A DNA stretch of 14,637 nucleotides from positions 20,288-34,924 of the forward strand of contig NWUY0300013783.1 of NCBI GenBank assembly GCA_004151065.3. Reading direction: 5' to 3'. Each line of letters opens with the position of its first letter. Position 1 is the first letter of the stretch. The notes beneath the pieces were generated by a model. The model did not search any database, was not told the DNA's origin, and saw only the letters and a list, made by a program, of their open reading frames with translations. This document shows, piece after piece, positions 8,636-14,637 of this stretch. The DNA is from Larix sibirica (taxonomy: Eukaryota > Streptophyta > Pinopsida > Pinales > Pinaceae). A program made the position numbers and the translations under genes.

Positions 8636-9960
8636 TTAAGAAAAATACTTTTCCAATATATGTCCATTGACTAGCCAATCCTCCACTTCTCCTTGTAAAT
8701 TTTTGAGATGGAAGGTGTTTTGACCTATTTTTTCTTCAATGTGAAAAGGCCCTAACTAGAGTGATTGAAATTTGGTATGTTTGTCTTTGTCTTCATGTGC
8801 TCTATCCCATTTCAAATCAAGGTACCCAACCTGGAAATCCCTATCACTTACAGAGTGTTTATCAAACCATTTATTAACTATTTGTTGATGTCGATGAAAC
8901 TTATGTTTAAATTTTTCTCTTTCTTCTTCAAGTTTTATTATATTAACAATTATTTCCTGCATGATCATACATTTTGTCTTGTTGATAGAATGTGCTAATT
9001 GTAGGGACTACAAGAATACATTAGATGACAAGATGGCCTCTTTACCATAGACCAAGAAGAAAGGACAATTACTTAGTGAGGCTTCAAAAGTCACCCTATC
9101 TACCCACAGGGAATTTGGGAGAGGTTTGTGCTAGTTTCTCTAATGATCAGTAACAATTTTCTTTAGGATGCAAATAGGATTTTTATTTGTGTAATCGGCT
9201 ACCCCATTCCCTTAATGGTAATCAATAGAGGTGTATTTAATTTTAATCCCCTTTTCTAATGCAAATTCTATTAATTTTAAAGAAAAGAAACAAGTTTCAT
9301 TATCAAAAACCAATGAACTAGGAATGACAAATCTCGTAATGATGTTGTTTTCAAGGAACGAAATCACCTAATTTTCATTGAATTTGAGTGCAGGTGCAGC
9401 CTCAGTCCCACATGTAAAGTAATCCATTGGCATTAGGATATACTTGTGTTGTTGTGATGAGTGGGGATTAATTTCTCCAACAATCTCCAATCCCCATTGT
9501 TGAAATGTGTTATCCATTGAAATTGACTGTAGAGGAAAAGTTGGTTTATTTTCTCTTCCTGTCGACTTCTGGCATGTTTCTCATTTTCACGCATATGCAT
9601 GAGAATATTTGAACAAAGTAGGAAAGTAATATCCTACCTTGATCATTTTATGAGCCATTGTATCACCACCAAAATATCCTCCAGCAAGTCCATCATGGAG
9701 TTCAGAAAGAACCTTTTCTACTTCTTGCTCCTCTATGCATCATAGTAACATGTCATCATAATTTTGGTGAAATAGGATCCCATTAATTAACGGGTACTAT
9801 GAAGACTTCAATATGAGAGCTCTTCGTTTAGGGGGATATAAATACTCTAGATCACTTCCATGTGTGAGGTAGTATTTTAGTTCATAACACCATGAGTTTC
9901 TAGCGGCAGGGATGTACAGAACTTCTCTTTCGAGTATAGCCACTTCCTCCTCCCATCTCT
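8636..9960 (-). pseudogene. Gypsy integrase remnant with altered DDE triad
   Basis: Integrase inserts element cDNA into the host genome. In order, the frame shows the RNase H-integrase spacer (SWCYELKYYLTHG), the zinc-binding region near 9560-9700 (ELHDG, GGYFGGDTMAHK, GYYFPTLF, CQKSTGR), the core (WGLEIVGEINPHSSQQHKY, MDYFT, SLVFDNET, GNGVADYTNK), VYGKEAIL, and the C-terminal domain at 8756-8968 (FDKHSVSDRDFQVGYLDLKWD), then LGPF and KYFS before the TAA. The core acids are Asp at 9422-9424, Asp at 9302-9304 and, 36 residues on, Asp at 9194-9196 where the family has Glu. The second zinc histidine (GGHFGG in the family) is Tyr, and one zinc cysteine falls by two stops. At least eight in-frame stops make it dead. 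Confidence 0.9.
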
Positions 9961-10440
9961 CATTGTCATGGTTTGAGTCTAGCACTTCAACTGCTAGTTT
10001 ACACAATCTTTGACCCTTGACAATTTTAGCAGGTTTGATTTCCATATCATATGCTTAGAGTGTAGTCATCTAGTGAGTTCTCTTTTCTCCCAAATATTTT
10101 TGTGCTAGTAGGTTTCTTACAGTGGGATACGGTACTATGACCTTAGTCCAAGATTTTAGAAAATAAGGCATGAAGTGTTTAACCACTTTGAAAACAATAT
10201 ATTCCTGCTTGTCTACTTCAGGATATTTCAACTCTCCTCCTTGGAATCCTGAACTCATGAATACAATAGTCCCTTCGTTATTTTTCTGATCCTTCTGAGT
10301 GAGGACGATTGCCTTTGAATATTCAGAAGTAGAGGTGTATAAGATGAAGTATTTTGAAAATTATGGTCTTATTAGGGTTGGAGCCTTGACAATAGATTTT
10401 TTTATTTGTACAAATTCATATTTCTCCTTTTCTCCCCACT
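9961..10440 (-). pseudogene. Gypsy RNase H remnant (pol-internal copy)
   Basis: This domain removes RNA from the RNA-DNA hybrid during reverse transcription. The frame reads FKWGEKEKYEFVQIKKSIV, then YTSTSEYS where the family has its first acidic block, VLTQKD, GGELKYPEVDKQEYIVFK, VKHFMPYFLKS, TKVIVPYPTVRNLL, QKYLGEKRTH, and MEIKPAKIVKGQRLCKLAVE at the boundary with the spacer. It has only a few stops (near 10365, 10067 and 10057), so it is the best-preserved part of this pol. It is distinct from the second, RVT_3-type RNase H at 13550-14100. Confidence 0.85.
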
Positions 10441-11430
10441 TGAATTCAACAATTTTCTATATCATATCTTGCAGGTGTTTGACCATTTACAAGAAGCTCG
10501 GTACAAATCTGCGTACAAAATTTATTATTCCTAAATGATTGAATAGACTTCTTGTTATGTGGTGGGGAAATTTGGGTAATGGCCTTTGTTCTCTTGGGTT
10601 CAATTCTCATTCCTAATTTAGAAACAATAAACCCCAATCATTTTCATTCCACTACTACAAAGATAGATTTTTTTGGGTTCAAAGAAATTACATACTTTCA
10701 ACATGTGTAAAAAATCTATCTTAAAGTAAAGACATGATTGCTTCATTTGGAAAATACCATAACATTATCTAAGTACACAACCAAAAATTTATTAATTAAT
10801 CCGTGAAACACAATTTCCATTGTCCTTTGAAAGGTAGTGCCAACATATGAGAGCGAAAGACATTTTATGATAGGTATGCATTCCCCTTTTTGTTTTTAAG
10901 GTGGTTTTTAACTAATCTTCAAGTGAAACCAAAACATGATTCTAACCCACAAAATCATCTAGAAGAGAAAATATTTATGATATAGCAACACTCTGCAATA
11001 CTTACTCCATAGGAGGTACTAGGTAATTGTCTTTCTAGGATCCTTGGTTTAGATTTCGGAAGTAAACGCATAGCCTTATATATTTGTTCTTTTTCCTGAC
11101 ATGCATTAAGTTGGCTACCCACTAGGTATGTCAAACATGAAAAACAATCTTTGTTGCAAGGATCTTGTCCAATTCCTTTTCCACCAGAGGTTCAAGAGTA
11201 GGATGCATCCTTCTTAATTGCTGCTGAAATAGTTTAGCATCTGGTTTAAAAGGGATAATGTGTTGCATGTTTTTAGATTCGAAGGTTTTCAAGTCATTGT
11301 ACGTCCATGCAAACTGATCCAGGATCACTAAGAATTTTAAAGTCTCAAATGTTGATAAGGATGGGATCGTCAAGATATTTTCAGTGACATTCATTTCGTC
11401 TCAAACGGACTTTGTAGGATCGAGATATGG
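10441..11430 (-). pseudogene. Gypsy reverse transcriptase remnant
   Basis: RT copies the element RNA into DNA. The N-terminal part at 11131-11394 reads FAWTYNDLKTF, QHIIPFKPDAKLFQQ, LRRMHPTLEP and ELDKILATKIVFHV. Next come WVANLMHVRKKNKYIRLCV-FRNLN, where the usual Asp after CV is Tyr, KDNYLVPPME, a frameshifted LLDDFVG (motif A, Asp kept), TTFQRTMEIVFHGLINKF, and the catalytic box, which reads YLDN instead of YLDD (10764-10775). The thumb region at 10446-10637 has ISLNPKKSIF and GFIVSKLGMRIEPKRTKAI. Three frames are needed and several stops intervene. Change of the second catalytic Asp to Asn would by itself be expected to abolish activity. Confidence 0.9.
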
Positions 11431-11474
11431 AATTTTGAAATCTGGGCAGAACATGTATTTTGGTAAAAAGAGGG

Positions 11475-11510
11475 TGCCACATGCCACCACTAGAAGGATG
11501 ACATGTGGCA
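11475..11510. repeat. Perfect 9-bp inverted repeat
   Basis: TGCCACATG (11475-11483) is matched by CATGTGGCA (11502-11510) with 18 bases between them. The word is related to the GACACATGG and GACATGTGG words of the adjacent tandem repeats, so the array may have grown from this motif. Confidence 0.8.
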
Positions 11511-11549
11511 GCGCCTATGGGTACGAAACTGACATGGAAGCTCGCCAAG

Positions 11550-11853
11550 GTGACACATGGCAAGCAAAGTGGTGATGTGGTAGTTGAGTTGGCAAACACG
11601 TATACCAATGACATGGCCAGAGAATGTGACACATGGCAAGCAGAGTGGTGATGTGGTAGTTGAGTTGGCAAACACGTATACCAATGACATGACCAGAGAA
11701 TGTGACACATGGAAAGCAGAGTGGTGATGTGGTAGTTGAGTTGGAAAACACGTATACCAATGACATGGCCAGAGAATGTGACACATGGCAAGAAGAGTGG
11801 TGATGTGGTAGTTGAGTTGGAAAACACGTATACCAATGACATGGCCAGAGAAT
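11550..11853. repeat. 76-bp tandem repeat, four copies
   Basis: Units start with GTGACACATGG at 11550, 11626, 11702 and 11778, and the internal landmark GTGGTGATGTGG recurs at 11569, 11645, 11721 and 11797, an exact 76-base period. Copies differ by only a few substitutions (for example ggcaaac/ggaaaac and ggccag/gaccag), so the array is much younger than the surrounding pol decay. The array ends at 11853, where the sequence jumps within the unit to GTTGAGTTGGCAGG. Because 76 is 1 modulo 3, and the unit has no stop on the minus strand in any frame, three overlapping minus ORFs of 142-169 codons arise here. They are by-products of the repeat. Confidence 0.96.
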
Positions 11854-11949
11854 GTTGAGTTGGCAGGTGATGAGGTGACATGTGGACCAATGATATGGTG
11901 CCATGTGTGACCTAGTATTTGTGCAATTGGGATGTATGTCCAAAATTTT

Positions 11950-12032
11950 ACGAAGGACATGAGGTTCGAACCCATAACCTCCTCCACCACTAAGCCTTCA
12001 CCATTATGGCTTTACCACTACACCACACATTG
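11950..12032 (-). other. tRNA-like sequence with A and B boxes (SINE or tRNA relic)
   Basis: On the minus strand an A-box-like TGGTGTAGTGGT (12025-12014) is followed by a B-box-like GGGTTCGAACCT (11973-11962). These match the internal RNA polymerase III promoter elements of tRNA genes (TGGCnnAGTGG and GGTTCGAnnCC). The implied tRNA body would be about 83 bases, but the acceptor ends do not pair and the T-stem is imperfect, so it is not a working tRNA. A tRNA-derived SINE head or an old tRNA pseudogene fits best. Confidence 0.5.
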
Positions 12033-12362
12033 GATCTTAATATATGAATGGAGGCAATGTTACTTAAAGTTTAAATGTTTTCATTTGGCAAGACAAAAGG
12101 GGGTCTTCCCTCCCACCATGGTTTATATATTAAAAAAAATCCAACGTATGTATTATACCTTTGATTTTATTAAACCATGGTATACGTAATATATTATAAA
12201 CCATGTTATATGTCACACATAAATACATGAGGGTCATTAAAAGGCTGGTTTAATATTATATATGCCATGATGTTAACAAGGTTTTTGGGTGGTTTAAAAC
12301 CACATGCAAAATATAATATTTGGTTCCAAAGGAGTGTCAAAGGGGGAGAGGTCTATAATTTT

Positions 12363-12410
12363 AAACCCATGACCTCCTCTCACCTATGCCACAGTTCCAA
12401 CCAACCTGCC
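12363..12410 (-). other. Second, more decayed tRNA-like fragment
   Basis: Plus-strand AAACCCATGACCTCCTC (12363-12379) resembles GAACCCATAACCTCCTC at 11968-11984, next to the first B box. The TTCGAA core of the B box has decayed to TTTAAA and no convincing A box is left. The call depends entirely on similarity to the first copy. Confidence 0.3.
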
Positions 12411-12443
12411 ATTCCTTCCAGTTGTTAAGGATTTGTATTTAAC

Positions 12444-12502
12444 TTTTTCCTAGGGGTTCGGGCCTAATTTTTTCCTAGGGGTTCGGGTGGGAATTAGGCC
12501 CG
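12444..12502. repeat. Doubled 19-mer overlapping an 11-bp hairpin
   Basis: TTTTTCCTAGGGGTTCGGG occurs at 12444-12462 and again at 12469-12487, 25 bases apart. CGGGCCTAATT (12459-12469) is a perfect inverted match to AATTAGGCCCG at 12492-12502, so the second 19-mer lies in the loop. The stem starts just upstream of a TATTTAAA box. Confidence 0.85.
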
Positions 12503-12509
12503 ACCCCCC

Positions 12510-12517
12510 TATTTAAA
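12510..12517 (+). promoter_or_regulatory. TATA-like box
   Basis: TATTTAAA follows a GC-rich CCCGACCCCCC stretch and is followed by ACCTGTTAG, an arrangement common at the transcription start of plant LTRs. There is no direct evidence that it is used. Confidence 0.35.
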
Positions 12518-13204
12518 CCTGTTAGTTTTTCATTTCAAGCATAGTTTTGAGCCAATTCTATGCACAGGTTATGAGGCCGAGAAGAGAAACTTGAGAACAT
12601 TTTCCAAGGAAGTTTTGGCACAAAAACCGATGCATTTTTCACACCTTCCAAGATGGTTATGGCATGAATTTCGAGGTGAGATTTGATGGGAAGATACCAC
12701 GTTTGTGTATACATCCCAAGGTAGAATACAATACTACTACATGCATACCGAAGCAAATTTCAATGGAACTTAGTTCGAGGTCGTACGGACTGTATGGATT
12801 AGAGGCAGTGTTGGAGTCTATGCCAGAGGGTGAGTCTCGAGGATCAATTCAGAAGCTAGTCATGTTTACAATCAAAAGTTGCAGAATTTCACACGGAGTC
12901 TGAATCTGGATTATGTTTCTGCATCTAAGCATCCTTTCATAAAAGTGCTCACATGACCCTTTCTGCTACACCAAAGTACAGCCATGTGTATACTTCTAAG
13001 TTTCCAAATTGTCAGTGGAAGGTTCTAGTGATGTTTGTTTTTTCTCTAGAACAACATAACTAAAAGGTGTTATCAGAGGTTGATATTTAGCCTTCTTTTT
13101 GTATATTGTTAAGCATTGTGAGACTATTAAAGAGTAATTCCACATAAACTGCAAGAAGCACTGCGAAGCAAAGTTCATGTTTTATTTGGAAAAAGATTAG
13201 TTAA
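12518..13204. other. Unassigned stretch with no recognised gene
   Basis: One plus frame stays open from 12664 to 12903 (79 codons), but no motif is recognised, and an overlapping minus frame is open over 12535-12756. The sequence is less AT-rich than its flanks, which suggests a different origin from the pol segments. Confidence 0.35.
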
Positions 13205-13450
13205 CCAATTACTAAATATTTTTTGGATCACAAACACATCCTTGTATTCTTTGAATAATCAAATGAATGCATTCCTTTCATGAGGAGAGCATATGTATCC
13301 AAGGTTGATATTTTGAGGATTCTTTTATGTCCCAATATTTACAACTTCATATTGCATCAAGGAACTGTTGGTTTTGCAATTAGTTGCCTTTTTGAATTTA
13401 TCTTCAAGGTCGTAAAATTTCTTCAGCCTAACTATTGATTTTGGTATAGG
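13205..13450 (-). pseudogene. Linker between extra RNase H and RT
   Basis: A minus frame gives IPKSIVRLKKFYDLEDKF, NSSLMQYEVVNIGT, PQNINLGYICSPHERNAFI and LFKEYKDVF, the conserved stretch leading into the FAWTY-DLK start of RT in this family. Two stops interrupt it, and readable homology ends near 13205. The frame differs from that of the preceding RNase H, so an indel lies in the poorly readable 13450-13540 gap. Confidence 0.75.
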
Positions 13451-13539
13451 ATTTTTAGTTTATTTTATATCTTTATCACCATAATTTTCAGGTTCACTAG
13501 GAACGTGTCAATTCTTCCACATGTTGTAACTCCTTGATG

Positions 13540-14099
13540 GATGAGTCTAAAAAGTAACTTTACTGGTAAGAAAATGAATGATATATTCATCATTGTCAAA
13601 CACCCTCTAGTTTGTCACGTTATCTAATCTGGAAGGTCTAAGAAACAGTTCAACAAAAAACACATTAGAAGGAAAAACCTCCGATGGAATTAACTTTAAA
13701 GCTACATTTGCAAGCATGGAAGTATTGGAGTTACTATTTCTAGGTATAGAATCAATATGGAAAGCAATAAAATCATTGACTAAATTCGATAACTCGTGTT
13801 GGTAACTTTTAAGATGATTAGAGACACAATGTATTAATTTTCATACATGCTTGACAACAACCTTTGAATCGGCAAATACTTTTAAAAATTTGGCATTCAA
13901 ATCAACATCCTTTTTTAATCCTTGAATCAATGCTTCATATTCTATAGTATTATTAGTACACTCGAATTCAAGTCGGCAAGCAATCAAGGTTTTGTTTCTT
14001 TGTGGGCTTATCAGGATACAACCATCACCTGCTCCTTATTTTGACTTAGATTCGTCAAAGAATAATGTCAAAAACTTAGGATCCAAATCATTACTTATA
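13540..14099 (-). pseudogene. Second RNase H (RVT_3 / archaeal type) of a Tat-like gypsy element
   Basis: The minus frame shows FDES (Asp at 14054-14056), GAGDGCILISP, LIACRLEFECTNNTIEYEAL (catalytic Glu in EYEAL, 13931-13942) and KVFADSKVV (Asp at 13868-13870), so the first three acidic residues of the RNase H fold are kept. The fourth, in the family phrase AD-LAN, has become Ser (SMLANVA). The C-terminal tail reads VFFVELFLRPSRLDNVTN and RVFDNDEYIIHFL. Stops occur after FDESKSK, after VVKHV and in TN-RV. Tat/Ogre elements are known to carry such an extra RNase H in addition to the pol-internal one. Here it precedes RT. Confidence 0.88.
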
Positions 14100-14637
14100 T
14101 CCCAGAAAACTAGCTTTTGTGGGTTAGCAGTCTGAGTGCAATGAAGGAGTTCATTCCGCTACTCAATCTCAGCGAGTATTAAGGATTCAAATTTTAAATT
14201 CCCAAAAAGCGCATCAAAGGAATAATTCCCCATGTTTTTGATCCTAACAAGTTCATTTGGTGAATCTATGTCAGTTACTGTGTATTTCATGTACCTTTCT
14301 CATTCTACCCTAATTTGGTTCTATTACCCACCATATGGTAACCATAGATGTGACCAATCTGTGGAAAAGTATCCATTTATTTTTTTTGACAAATCTCTGT
14401 TAAGAAAAAGACCATAAGACTCAAGAATGTCCACTACAATTATATCAATTATTTGTTGATCTTTAGGATTGGAGGCTAGTCTTATAAGGACATTTTTCAA
14501 CTCCCCATAAACCTTGACATTGGATCTATCTAACTAGACAATCTGAGTACTGCATCTCTTGGGTTCTACATTGAGCTTCTGACGCACTATGTTGGTTGTT
14601 TATACTGTTCTTGAGGTTTACTAGAAAGACCCAGGTT
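14100..14637 (-). pseudogene. Gypsy aspartic protease, C-terminal part and spacer
   Basis: Reading from the right edge, the minus frame gives PKRCSTQIV, LDRSNVKVYGELKNVLIRL, IVVDILESYGLFLNRDLSKK, NGYFSTDWSHLWLPYGG, YMKYTVTDIDSPNELV and NYSFDALFGNLKFES. These follow the plant gypsy protease pattern (DIPxSYGxxLSR then WSxxLPY), in which retropepsin cleaves the Gag-Pol polyprotein. The catalytic Asp-Thr/Ser-Gly motif lies beyond the window, so it cannot be judged. Stops near 14320 (two in tandem), 14300, 14160 and 14535 show it is dead. Confidence 0.8.

Larger units (their letters stand above)
8636..11430 (-). mobile_element. Decayed Tat-like Ty3/gypsy pol: RT, RNase H, integrase
   Basis: On the minus strand the three pol domains follow in gypsy order, with RT nearest 11430 and integrase ending at 8636. 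A single frame, with stops but no frameshift that I detect, covers everything from the RNase H start (about 10400) to the TAA at 8636-8638, about 1.75 kb. RT uses all three frames. The family resemblance is strongest in the phrases IRLCV-FRNLN, FIVSKLGMRIEP, QQWGLEIVGEINPHSSQ and LGPFHIEEKIGQNTFHL. Gag and protease are not attached on the right. The related upstream half lies past a 1.8-kb interruption. Confidence 0.9.
11431..13204. other. Interrupting non-coding block between two gypsy pol halves
   Basis: Pol homology stops near 11430 and resumes near 13205. The block between has a higher density of repeats: a 9-bp inverted repeat, four 76-bp tandem units, a tRNA-like A/B-box pair, a doubled 19-mer inside a hairpin, and a TATA-like TATTTAAA. 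The ordering (repeats, then TATA box, then a non-repeat stretch) would suit an LTR or non-autonomous element inserted in plus orientation. I did not find matching target duplications. A TGTAGGATC at 11413-11421 could be an LTR start, but no partner end was identified. Confidence 0.4.
13205..14637 (-). mobile_element. Tat-like gypsy pol, upstream half: protease end, extra RNase H, linker
   Basis: On the minus strand this runs from the right edge of the window through the C-terminal part of the aspartic protease, an RVT_3-type RNase H, and a linker that stops at KEYKDVF, just where RT should begin. A single frame can be followed from about 14580 to about 13550 despite at least seven stops. Strand, style of decay and family match the RT-RNase H-integrase half at 8636-11430. 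The element continues beyond the window with the rest of protease and presumably gag. Confidence 0.85.

Noticed and set aside
11381-11990. Three long minus-strand ORFs as genes
   Set aside because: They exist because the 76-bp unit lacks stops in every frame. The peptides are the same words rotated, and no family is recognised.
12664-12903. Plus-strand 79-codon ORF as a gene
   Set aside because: No recognisable motif. An opposing frame is also open, and no homology or splice context supports it.
1-14637. A previously undescribed functional system
   Set aside because: The recognised content is decayed retrotransposons. The only unbroken unknown is the ORF at 6107-6625, and nothing here shows that it acts with other genes.

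Overview
This window looks like nuclear DNA from a plant, probably a large-genome seed plant. It holds a plant non-LTR retrotransposon (LINE) and plant-type Ty3/gypsy polyproteins of the Tat/Ogre kind. Both are heavily decayed, the DNA is AT-rich, and there is no recognisable intact host gene. A gymnosperm would fit, but the sequence does not prove it. One undetermined base (554) suggests a draft assembly. Nearly everything codable lies on the minus strand.

Layout from left to right. 1-388: unassigned. 389-542: a 22-bp minisatellite. About 555-3420 (minus): a LINE with ORF1 (DUF4283-like domain, broken zinc knuckle, acidic tail), then ORF2 (endonuclease, linker and only the start of the reverse transcriptase). 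It is cut off on its 3' side. 3441-5145: A-rich and non-coding. 5146-5163: a tRNA primer-binding-site-like 18-mer next to a probable LTR at 5168-6088, both in minus orientation. 6107-6625 (minus): one unbroken 172-codon ORF of unknown function. 6650-8635: mostly non-coding, with a broken open stretch (7677-8093) and a compound AC/GA microsatellite.

8636-11430 (minus): a gypsy pol remnant in the order RT, RNase H, integrase, with stops, frameshifts and altered catalytic residues. 11431-13204: an interrupting non-coding block with four 76-bp tandem repeats, a tRNA-like A-box/B-box pair, a hairpin with duplicated arms and a TATA-like box. 13205-14637 (minus, running off the right edge): the upstream half of a gypsy pol of the same type, with the C-terminal part of the aspartic protease, a second (RVT_3/archaeal-type) RNase H and the linker leading to RT.

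Taken together, the right 60% of the window reads as one Tat-like retrotransposon or two related copies. The domain order is protease, extra RNase H, RT, RNase H, integrase. About 2.5 kb of extra sequence follows integrase, contains the 172-codon ORF, and ends at the probable LTR. That LTR also has a primer-binding site on its other side, so it may be shared by two elements in tandem. All the pol genes are dead. The most unusual items are the position of the extra RNase H, the intact ORF next to the LTR, and the 76-bp repeats that keep all three minus frames open.
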